Shown piece after piece: positions 33,708 through 41,350 of a DNA stretch of 64,000 nt. Position numbers and translations under genes: made by a program. How positions within the stretch are numbered: position 1 is the stretch's first letter; every line of letters begins with the position of its first letter. Under the pieces are notes generated by a model that saw only the letters and a program-made list of their open reading frames with translations, did not search any database and was not told the DNA's origin. The DNA comes from Pseudomonas sp. RIT-PI-AD (lineage in GTDB: Bacteria > Pseudomonadota > Gammaproteobacteria > Pseudomonadales > Pseudomonadaceae), in contig NZ_JANZKU010000005.1 in NCBI RefSeq assembly GCF_025642785.1, positions 210,091 to 274,090 on the forward strand, written 5' to 3'.

Positions 33708-35446
33708 CTTGCGCCACGCCTGGTCAGACAGGCCGTCCAGCTCCAGCTGCTCCTCGGGGTCGACCAGGCTCTGCAGGGCGGCCAGCTCTGTCGCGAAGGG
33801 GCGGTGCCAGGTGCCGTCGAGGCTGGTAATGATGCAGGTCAGGCGATCACTGGCGGCCGACATGCGTGGGTCCGCAACGCTCCACCGGCCATTTTCCTGG
33901 CGGGCGCTCGCCGAGACCGCGCCGGCCTGGCCCTTCCAGTCCACCACGCCATAGTGACCGCCGGTCAAATACGCATCACCCTTGCCGCGGTTGAGCACGC
34001 GCGGGTCGGCGATGGATTGAGCGCCATCAGCTACATGCCCAGCGCCTGTGACCGTGCGCGCTGAGCTATCGAACTTCGCAATTCGATAGAGGCTGGTGTG
34101 CGCATTCTTGGAGAGGTTCGGCCGCGGGTCTTGTACCGCGAACGCCCCCTGACCGGTGGTGCTGCCGGCGATGACTGTGCGGCTGGGGCCTTTCCACGGG
34201 GCCACGTTGTACTTCGCATGACCGATGCTAGGGTCTCGCGGATCAGCGATGCACTGGCCGCCAGCGCTCGGCGACTGACTACCGGTGACGGTGCCGGCGT
34301 GGGTGTCCATCTTCACGATGAGGTAGACGTTGTTGTGGCGCACGCCGCTAGGGCGCGGGTCAGCCACGCTGAACGTGCCCTGACCGGGCGACTTCACGCC
34401 GATGATGGCGCCGCTGGTTTCGCTCCACCGCCGCACGCCGTACTGCTGGTATTGCAGGGCGTCCGACGGCGCACGCGGATCTGCCACCGAAAACGCCCCA
34501 TTGGTAGCGCCGCTGGCGCCGGCGATGGTGCCGCTCGGCCTGCTCCACTCGCGCACGCTCAGATACCTATCGTGAGATTGCGGCACGATCACCAGGTCGC
34601 TCAGGTAGCCGTCCTCGATGGCCAAGTCGTTCAGCGAGCGCCAATCCTTGCCGGCTTCGACCAGGGCCAGTCGCACCCAGGTTTTCCACTGTAGGGTAGG
34701 CACGCGGTGCATCGGGCCGGCGGCTTCGACATCTCCGGCCAGTGGCATCCGGCCGAGCACATCGCCGACGGCGCGCAGGCTCTTCTTCTCCGGCTCATAC
34801 AGGAACGGCGGCACCTTCTCGACATGGCGGGCGACCAGCAGGAAGCGCTTCCGGGACTGCGCCAAGCCGCCGAGCTAGCCGCAATCGTGCGTGGTCTCGG
34901 CGACGGCGTAGCCGTAGAAGCTGAGCAAGCTGTTGATCTGGTCGAGCAGGTGCCGGGTGCGAGTGGCCAGCCGCGGCACGTTCTCGAACACGATCAGCGG
35001 TACCGGGTCATCTTTCCAGGCCTAGCCCATCAGCCAGATGCAGCGCAGGGTCAGTTCGTTCAGCGCCTGGTACTTCGGGGTGAGGCTCATCTTTTCAGAG
35101 AGCAGGCCGCTCGCGCCTTTGCACGGCGAGCTGATGAACACGGCGTCCGGGCGCTTGCCTGGGCCGCGCGGCGCACGTCCCCGGGCGTAGCCTCGCGCCA
35201 GCCAGGTGGTGGCTCCTCTCCGTGGAAGCGGATGTACTGGTCGCGGGTGAACAAGTCCAGCCGCGTCCCGGGCACGCCGGCGAGGCGGGAAAAATCGACC
35301 AAACCAGCCGGGTCGACATCGATCCCGCCCAGGCATTCCCACCGAGCTTGGACGTTTCCCACGCGGGACCGGAAACGGTTGAAGCCCTTGGCGCCGCCGC
35401 CCAGGTCGCAGCAGAAGTGGAAGTGTTTGAGTACTTTCTTGAGCAT
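33708..35446 (-). pseudogene. phage C5-cytosine DNA methyltransferase, broken
   Basis: A large phage-type cytosine methylase can be followed from MLKKVLKHF (35446) through 'FCCDLGGGAKGF' (SAM site) and 'SSPCKGASG' (the Pro-Cys catalytic loop) to a long tail of 'VADPR'/'IADPR'-type repeats (about 33,850-34,520). It is interrupted by one frameshift near 35,150, by TAG stops at 35022-35024 and 34875-34877, and loses its C-terminus at the fusion with the integrase near 33,707. Phage methylases of this repeat-bearing type protect phage DNA from restriction. The long open frame 33135-34865 is a chimera, not a real gene. Confidence 0.85.
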
Positions 35447-35574
35447 GAGTGTTCCTTACAGCTCAGCCTCACTGCTAGCCGGGCTGGCATGGGTTATGGG
35501 AATGGGGTATCAATGCGGTACCGGCATGGGGTCGGGTACAGATAATCGCGTGTCAGCTAGCCGGGAGGTTTCGC

Positions 35575-35931
35575 ATGGGGTTGTTCACCGATCTTCAGAA
35601 GGATCTGGTAGTGCTCATTGGAAATGGTGAAAAGCTTTCGAGTGGAAACGGCATACGCTACAGGTTAAAGGGAAAGGGCGTGCTCACTGCTTACTCTCGA
35701 GACATTGCCGATGGGAACCTTGCCGAACTGGCATTCGAGGAGAAAGAGTTGTCGTTCATCTCAGGGCTGAGTGAGGACGAGCTACTCCGGCAAATAGATC
35801 AGCTACGCCTAGAGACTGGTCAGCCGGTGAAAATAAACCCTACTCATAAGTGGCCACGGGTTGGGCTTTCCACTAGCCATCACGTTTCGCTGGTAGTGAA
35901 AGCCTTGAGCCGCTGGCTGCCCAAGAGCTAA
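35575..35931 (+). CDS. hypothetical protein
   Basis: A 118-residue soluble protein on the opposite strand to the methylase remnant, just upstream of its start. GGGAGG stands 7-12 bp before the ATG. Predicted mixed alpha/beta; 'LSEDELLRQIDQLRLETGQ' is a likely helix. No family recognised. It may be a phage accessory gene. Confidence 0.5.
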   Translation: MGLFTDLQKDLVVLIGNGEKLSSGNGIRYRLKGKGVLTAYSRDIADGNLAELAFEEKELSFISGLSEDELLRQIDQLRLETGQPVKINPTHKWPRVGLSTSHHVSLVVKALSRWLPKS

Positions 35932-35945
35932 TCATCTCAATCACG

Positions 35946-36130
35946 CCGCACCTTCCTGCTGCTCGGCATCGAACAGCCCGGGCATGGCCATCTCTTCCTC
36001 GGCGGACTTGCAATGGCCGGCACCGTCTAGGAAATAGCTGGAGTTCAGTTCGTGGGCTCGGGTCCTGCGCTTGAGCTTCAGCGCGCAGTACGGGACAGTC
36101 ATGATCCCGCCGAAGGGATCGAAGACCAGG
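35946..36130 (-). pseudogene. C-terminal remnant of a phage DNA methylase
   Basis: On the minus strand the sequence reads FDPFGGIMTVPYCALKLKRR and on to a stop near 35,946. That is the C-terminal part, as I remember it, of the ParB/N6-adenine methylase proteins of Pseudomonas phages. An in-frame TAG precedes the 'HCKSAEEEMAMPGLFD' end, and the N-terminal part is missing beyond about 36,130. Confidence 0.55.
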
Positions 36131-36208
36131 CCTAGAAGAGCACGGTACCTTGATTAAGGTTCGTAAATAGGCACTGAGATAGTAATACCCATTTGAAGTG
36201 ACGGGCTT

Positions 36209-36646
36209 GTGCGCGGGTTATGCAAGTCCGCTTTAAATCAGGCAACGGGAATATCGGCCGGCGCACCGGTAGTGTTTGCCGACGACCTGGCCGCGCGCGA
36301 CGCGCTGGCGCCCACCGAGGCGGTGTTCGTCATCCTCATCGTCACCGACGCCACCGACGCCACCGCAGACCCGACCGTCGAGCGTGGCGCCGCGATGTAC
36401 GCCTGGAACCCCGCCACGTCGTCCTGGCTGAAAATCGCCGAGTACGAATCGATGGACCTGCAATTGACCTGGGCGATGCTCCAGGGCGGCCCGACCTCGA
36501 CGCCGGCGCAGATCGACGCCGCGGTGGCCGCCGCTCACACCCACGCCAACAAAGCGGTGCTCGACAAGCTCGGCGAGTCCGCCGAGGGGCGCCTGCGCTA
36601 CGACGGGTCGCCGATCGCGGCCGAGTGGAATACGGCGAACTGGTGA
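36209..36646 (+). pseudogene. phage tail protein of D3112/DMS3 type, 5' truncated
   Basis: From 'GAPVVFADDLAARDAL' to the end, the 145-codon frame resembles the small protein encoded just before the tail fibre of D3112-like phages ('LKIAEYESMDLQLTWAMLQG' and 'AAHTHANKAVLDKLGE'). The first ~12 codons (GTG at 36209) look unrelated, so the true 5' end was probably lost in the recombination that joined it to the methylase remnant. Its stop overlaps the next start (TGATG). Confidence 0.6.
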
Positions 36647-37515
36647 TGGCGACGCTCAAGCTGCACAAGCTGGTGGCGGCGCTGCCGGCCAGTCTGGAAC
36701 CGGATGCGCTGTATTTCGTGCGTGCCGGTACCGGCGCCGACCTGTACGTCACCAACGGCACCGGAACTGTGGTGGCTTACTCGCTGAATGTGCCGCGAGC
36801 GCCGGCGGCCGACGGGAAGGGCTACTGGCTGCGCGACGGCGCCTGGCAGGAGGCGCCGAATACACCAGTCAACCTGATGCCGGACAATGGCCGGTTCGCC
36901 GGCAAGGCCGATCCCCAGTCGCTGACCCTTGGCGCGAGTTTCACCGCCTCGCCCTACCTGCAACCCTTCAACGGGGCCGGGGCGTTCAGCTCGGCCGGGA
37001 AATTCATCTTCGACAACACCACGTTCGGCGGTAGCGGCGGGGCGCTGACGGCAGATGTGCAGGCGCTGCTCCAGTTCCTCAACCGCACCGGCGCCGCCGG
37101 CCGCTACGGCGTCGAATTCTACCTGGCGCAGATCACCGCCGGCGCGCAGACCGCGGTGCCGATCGGGGCCGGCTACCTGCTGACCACCAACGGCAACCGG
37201 GCGCTGTTCGGCGCCGGCGGGTTCGGGACGTTCTCGGCCAACCTGCGGGCGAAGACGGGTTCGGCCTTCCTTGGGCTGCCCTACTACAAGAACGGCGTGC
37301 TGGTACCGGAGGGCACGCCGATCACCGCCGCCGAGGGTTTCGTCCACGTGCGCGCGATCGGCTGGACGCCGCTCGGCTACGACAACGCCTTTCCCTACCT
37401 GGCGGCCGCGCCGGGCTCGATCATCCAGATCGCCATGCCGTTTTTCTCCACCGGCGTTGCCGATGTCGGCCTGCATCGATCGCCCATCCCGGGCAGCAAT
37501 GGCCTGAACGCATGA
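36646..37515 (+). CDS. phage tail fibre protein (D3112-like)
   Basis: A 289-residue protein starting MATLKLHKLVAALPASLEPD, similar to tail-fibre proteins at the right end of Mu-like Pseudomonas phages: an N-terminal tip-attachment part ('ALYFVRAGTGADLYVTNGTG') and a glycine/alanine-rich, beta-structured receptor part. No frameshift is visible, so it may still be expressed. It overlaps both neighbours by a few bases. Confidence 0.75.
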   Translation: MATLKLHKLVAALPASLEPDALYFVRAGTGADLYVTNGTGTVVAYSLNVPRAPAADGKGYWLRDGAWQEAPNTPVNLMPDNGRFAGKADPQSLTLGASFTASPYLQPFNGAGAFSSAGKFIFDNTTFGGSGGALTADVQALLQFLNRTGAAGRYGVEFYLAQITAGAQTAVPIGAGYLLTTNGNRALFGAGGFGTFSANLRAKTGSAFLGLPYYKNGVLVPEGTPITAAEGFVHVRAIGWTPLGYDNAFPYLAAAPGSIIQIAMPFFSTGVADVGLHRSPIPGSNGLNA

Positions 37516-37706
37516 AAACGATACTGGTGGACGACGAATTCCTTTGCGAAGGCGACAGTCTCGAGGCGATCGCCGCGATGAAGGTGTGCCTGGCGCGGTT
37601 GTCGTTCGCGTCGCAGGCCCCAGCCGAGGTCGAAGCCGAGCTGGTCGCGCGGATGACCGCGGCGGTGCAGCGCTGGATGGACAGCATCGCCCAGCAACGG
37701 CACTAA
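37512..37706 (+). CDS. small phage tail-assembly-type protein
   Basis: A 64-residue acidic helical protein that starts on the ATGA overlapping the tail-fibre stop. Position directly after the fibre fits a tail-fibre assembly or minor tail protein of D3112-like phages; the sequence itself is not diagnostic. Confidence 0.6.
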   Translation: MKTILVDDEFLCEGDSLEAIAAMKVCLARLSFASQAPAEVEAELVARMTAAVQRWMDSIAQQRH

Positions 37707-37715
37707 GACGGCATT

Positions 37716-37904
37716 TTGTCGCTGTGCACCTACGCGACCAGCACTGACCTGAGGTTCCGGGCGGAAGGGCAGGCCGGCTTCGAGTGGCGCGACCGGCGCT
37801 GGGCGTTGGGTTACAAGATCATCGTCGAGGTGCGCGCGGGCGCCCGGGCGGTGCCGACCGAGGAGAAGCTGGTGGCGATGATGCCAGAGATAGAGTGGCC
37901 TTGA
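37716..37904 (+). CDS. small hypothetical phage protein
   Basis: A 62-residue ORF with a TTG start at 37716, 10 bp after the previous gene; high-GC like the tail genes. It is the last gene before the composition changes: bases 37,905-38,149 are AT-rich and non-coding. Function unknown. Confidence 0.45.
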   Translation: MSLCTYATSTDLRFRAEGQAGFEWRDRRWALGYKIIVEVRAGARAVPTEEKLVAMMPEIEWP

Positions 37905-38149
37905 TTGCATATTCATATCTGAATAATGAAAAAGTAGAGGATCCGAAATAAAATATCAAAATTGTCGGATTGTCTTACATGGTGATTTGAAAGAGATATT
38001 TCTCGCTTAGGCTAAATGTAATTAGCGTGAAAATTTCTTGCTTTTTTGGTGGGTGACGTCTAGGTTTTTTTGAGAATGAGATACATCTTCTGAAGCTGGC
38101 CACTTCCAGAGTGATGATGTTATATCTGGCCTGAGATATAGGAGCAAAA

Positions 38150-38701
38150 ATGTTAAGTGTTAAGGATGAGGCTTTAATAACAATAACAATCGATTGTGAA
38201 ATGGAGAGGGAAATAACAGGTATCGCTAAGTGTGAAAGTTTTTGTTTGCTAATAAAAAAGCCTGTAACTATCTGCAATCCATCCATTTATAAAATCAAGT
38301 CATCATGCTTTTGTATCGATAGAGCTGGCTATGAGAAAATCACTTATGATTTTGTTCCTCAAAGTTTACATAAGACTCAGATGACTTTTGTCTACAGGAA
38401 TAAAATACCGCCTGAGCAGAAGGTGCAGTATTCATTAGCCGCTTGCTGTAGGATTTTGGAGCTAGTAAAAACTAAAAATCCTCACTTACTTTGCAGTTCT
38501 AACGAATACCAGCTTCTAACAAAAAGAGAAAGGCAGGTACTCAGGTTGTCAGCAGACGGATTTACTGCAAATGAAATAACAGATATGTTGTATATTTCAA
38601 GGCACACAGTTAATGCGCACATAGAAGCTTGCATTAAAAAGTTACAGTGTAGAAATAAACCGCACGCGATAGCGCGTGCTGCAATGCTAGAGCTTCTGTG
38701 A
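38150..38701 (+). CDS. LuxR-family transcriptional regulator of the toxin-like cassette
   Basis: A 183-residue regulator. Residues 122-180 are a GerE/LuxR helix-turn-helix ('LTKRERQVLRLSADGFTANEI', then 'ISRHTVNAHIEACIKKL'). The N-terminal ~115 residues, rich in cysteine (Cys-16, 28, 32, 42, 53, 55, 99, 100), match no sensor domain I recognise; they are not an obvious acyl-homoserine-lactone domain or receiver (no phospho-acceptor pattern). GGAG precedes the ATG. It is AT-rich like the three genes that follow, 127 bp upstream of the first toxin-like gene, so a local activator is the simplest reading. Confidence 0.8.
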   Translation: MLSVKDEALITITIDCEMEREITGIAKCESFCLLIKKPVTICNPSIYKIKSSCFCIDRAGYEKITYDFVPQSLHKTQMTFVYRNKIPPEQKVQYSLAACCRILELVKTKNPHLLCSSNEYQLLTKRERQVLRLSADGFTANEITDMLYISRHTVNAHIEACIKKLQCRNKPHAIARAAMLELL

Positions 38702-38828
38702 CCCATCTATTTAGATAAATATAGCAATTTTTCCCTATTTTCGTAGGAGAAAGAGAGGTGTAGGGTTTTTAGTGCTGAGTTTGAATTTATTCAGCTAAAT
38801 ATTTAAAACCCTAAAAGGAAAATTAACC

Positions 38829-39791
38829 ATGTTAGAGCTTCAAGAAATCACAGATGCATGGGGCAAATGGATGGCGAGAAAATATAATACCACGCTACAT
38901 TTTACGGAATCTACAAATTATAGTTCGACCTGGCATCTTAGTCCTTATAAAAAATATGAAGTTTCTCACAGCATCGCTGCCGGAGCGCTTCGTTTCACTT
39001 CAAAAAAAGAGCTTCCGGGCGGTACCGGCTTTGATGTGGAAATACTCGTAACAAATCACGATAGCAGGGCACAAAATATAAGTGCTCAGTTTAGCCTCAA
39101 AGAGTCAAGCGAATTTTCTTGGTCTGTAACCGAAGCTGTAAAAATAGGGAATAAAGTTTCAGGTGGTATGAGTGTTCCTTTTTTTGCAGATGCAAAGGTA
39201 GAAATTTCTGCAGAACTCAGCGTTTCATCTACCCAGGGAGGTAAATCCAGCAATGAAGCTGTAATAAATTATACAATACCTGTTTCGGTTGATCCAAATA
39301 GCGGTGTATATGTTAAAGCTGTAATGTTAAATAGGCGTATTAATTCCGACTGGGTGGCTGATGTCACATTGAGCGGACATGTAGCGATTAGATTTAATGA
39401 TTATATAAACTTAAACTCTAATGGAGATAAGCATGCTCTTTGGTTTATCCCTATACAAGATGTTTTTAGGGATGTTATCAGTAATAACTTAATTTCTACG
39501 GCCGGATATTATCCGGAGGTTAGCTCGGTGATTGCTCAGGCTAAAGGTACAGCAATTGTCGCTCATACGTCGGTAGGACAGTTTAGGTTCAGGAAAGCCA
39601 CTAATGAAGAGTTGAATACTGCTTCTGCTACCTCTTATAGCATCTCTTCTCAAAAAACAAACACAATTACTAGCGTAGCTAGTAGTGAAGACGAAAATTC
39701 TTTTGATGATTCATATGGCTATCTAACTCTCAACAAGGAATCGTTGGGTGACCTAAAAATAAATAACCTTCTATCTTTTGGTGTCGACTAA
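38829..39791 (+). CDS. ETX/MTX2-like beta-pore-forming toxin candidate
   Basis: A 320-residue protein with the features of the epsilon-toxin/MTX2 branch of the aerolysin superfamily. There are long amphipathic strands rich in Ser, Thr, Val and Asn, with a central block (residues ~83-190: 'AQFSLKESSEFSWSVTEAV', 'VEISAELSVSSTQGG', 'NEAVINYTIPVSVDPNSGVYV') that fits the membrane-insertion and pore domain, including the 'PVSVDPNSGVYVKAVM' strand. The N-terminal aromatic-rich part (~10-60) would be the receptor-binding head. No signal peptide, so release by lysis or a dedicated route is needed. AGGAA ribosome site. The relationship is by motif and layout, not by a database search. Confidence 0.65.
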   Translation: MLELQEITDAWGKWMARKYNTTLHFTESTNYSSTWHLSPYKKYEVSHSIAAGALRFTSKKELPGGTGFDVEILVTNHDSRAQNISAQFSLKESSEFSWSVTEAVKIGNKVSGGMSVPFFADAKVEISAELSVSSTQGGKSSNEAVINYTIPVSVDPNSGVYVKAVMLNRRINSDWVADVTLSGHVAIRFNDYINLNSNGDKHALWFIPIQDVFRDVISNNLISTAGYYPEVSSVIAQAKGTAIVAHTSVGQFRFRKATNEELNTASATSYSISSQKTNTITSVASSEDENSFDDSYGYLTLNKESLGDLKINNLLSFGVD

Positions 39792-39872
39792 AAGCCAGTT
39801 GCGTTGCTGCTGCCAACATATGCTGGCAGCAGCTTTTAGAGAGCAGCAGAATGTACCCATAAGGAGAGTGTA

Positions 39873-41162
39873 ATGGCATCGTCTGACACGCCTCAAGAGA
39901 GTATTAACCTACAAGGGCTTGATAGATTTCGTCGAACTAAGTCAATAGTTTCAGAGCTGGGAGATCCCGAGGTGGAGGCAGATGTGATAATGACATCTGT
40001 TGCTTTAGGGTTTTCTGCTGAATATATCAAGCAAACTGGAAACACAATTCAGTTTGATATTGATCCTTTAGACGCTTCCCTTCATCCAGGGAAAAAAATA
40101 GCTTTCGAAGCCGTGGTTAAAAAAATTAGCCATGCAATTGTAAAGTATTTGAGTGCGGCAGTGGATCAAAGCAGTAAAGTAACAGCAGGTCTAAGCCCTG
40201 GCTACTACCCCGGCGCGGTGATTATGGGGGTTTACAAACTTGCGGGAAAACAAGCGCCGGCATTTGTTTCTGCCCCAGCATTGTCAAAAGAAGGGCAACA
40301 ACTGTGGGAGCGCATTCGAACTCTTTCTACTCCGCAGTACACCGGACGCGGTGCTTATACAGGCTTCGTAGATAACAAAAATGTTCAAGGAGATACACGC
40401 CCGGTAGGCCCCTTATCGACCGCACGCTTTTGTGTACCTAGAAAGCGCGGTATTGATCCCAAGCCACATCCTCGATGGTTGCCCGCGCCAAGTAGTCATC
40501 TATGGAACAAGAGAAAACGTGCGGATAGCAACACGCTAGTTCCATGGGGGTTGATAGGGGGAGAAGAAGCTGGGAAGCTTCTAAGAGAGACTGGTTGTGG
40601 GGCTTTGAATGGTGCAGATTTTGTAACAATCTCAATGCGTAATGCAGGAATGCATTTCGTTGACGATATAGGTACCGAAGACATCGCGATCTATACCCAT
40701 GGTATGATTCAGGCTATCTATAAGAGCTACAGCCTTGGTCCAAATTGTGAACCGTATGAAATTGCTGTAGGCGACGTAACAAAGAAAATGTCGTCATGTC
40801 TAGCATGTACTCTATTTATGACTGCGACAGGATACCCGCCTAATTCAATTCACCTTGGGCGATGTGAGTCGTGGGGCCCCCTATACTCTCCCTATGACCC
40901 TACCGGAAATGCCGATCCTCATGAGGCGCAAGTTATTCGAGATCTAAACAACACTTGGTATGAAAAATGTTCTGTGTGGCTTGATATTGGCTTAGATATT
41001 CTTGGCGGCAATATAACAGAGAATCATCTGGATGGATTTGAGGCCGTAAGAAAATATCTGCTTGCTTATAAGCATGACCCTACCGTTTCTGCCACCTTGA
41101 TCCTAGACTCAATGACTATACATGCGAGTGAAAGTGAGAGGATTGAACGTACCATAAAATAA
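39873..41162 (+). CDS. unrecognised 429-residue protein of the toxin-like cassette
   Basis: A soluble protein with no signal peptide and a strong GGAGAG ribosome site, between the two toxin-like genes. Visible features: a helical N-terminal third; a basic tryptophan/proline segment (about residues 190-215, 'PKPHPRWLPAPSSHLWNKRKR'); a conserved-looking region with M-H-F ('AGMHFVDDIG') and then a C-x-x-C ('SSCLACTLFM') followed by 'SIHLGRCESWG'. These histidine/cysteine residues could bind zinc, and the C-x-x-C after a helix recalls deaminase folds, but the H/C-A-E element is missing. Possible roles: toxin component, chaperone or enzyme. Codon use is AT-rich like its neighbours but slightly less so in 40,380-40,560. 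Confidence 0.6.
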   Translation: MASSDTPQESINLQGLDRFRRTKSIVSELGDPEVEADVIMTSVALGFSAEYIKQTGNTIQFDIDPLDASLHPGKKIAFEAVVKKISHAIVKYLSAAVDQSSKVTAGLSPGYYPGAVIMGVYKLAGKQAPAFVSAPALSKEGQQLWERIRTLSTPQYTGRGAYTGFVDNKNVQGDTRPVGPLSTARFCVPRKRGIDPKPHPRWLPAPSSHLWNKRKRADSNTLVPWGLIGGEEAGKLLRETGCGALNGADFVTISMRNAGMHFVDDIGTEDIAIYTHGMIQAIYKSYSLGPNCEPYEIAVGDVTKKMSSCLACTLFMTATGYPPNSIHLGRCESWGPLYSPYDPTGNADPHEAQVIRDLNNTWYEKCSVWLDIGLDILGGNITENHLDGFEAVRKYLLAYKHDPTVSATLILDSMTIHASESERIERTIK

Positions 41163-41350
41163 TATGTGCTTGCTTAAATAAATCTAGCGATCCTTTGAAC
41201 CGGCATTAGAATGCCTGCCGCTATAAATTTTGTAGCCTAATGTAGATGTAACAGCAACTGAAGGCTTGTTTAGCTTGCGTTCAGGAATGTCCTGCTGAGC
41301 TGTTTCCGCCAAGATAAACTCATATCTTGACTCTAAAAGGAGAATATAAT

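Noticed and set aside
33135..34865. A single 576-residue repeat protein fused to a recombinase
   Set aside because: Both halves are recognisable parts of different phage genes and the methylase half is broken upstream, so it is a scar and not a designed fusion.
34875..35024. Amber recoding (both in-frame stops of the methylase are TAG)
   Set aside because: A frameshift is also present and the C-terminus is lost, so simple gene decay explains it.
39873..41162. Assignment as a nucleic-acid deaminase toxin
   Set aside because: A C-x-x-C after a helix is there, but the H/C-A-E zinc motif expected 25-60 residues earlier is not visible.
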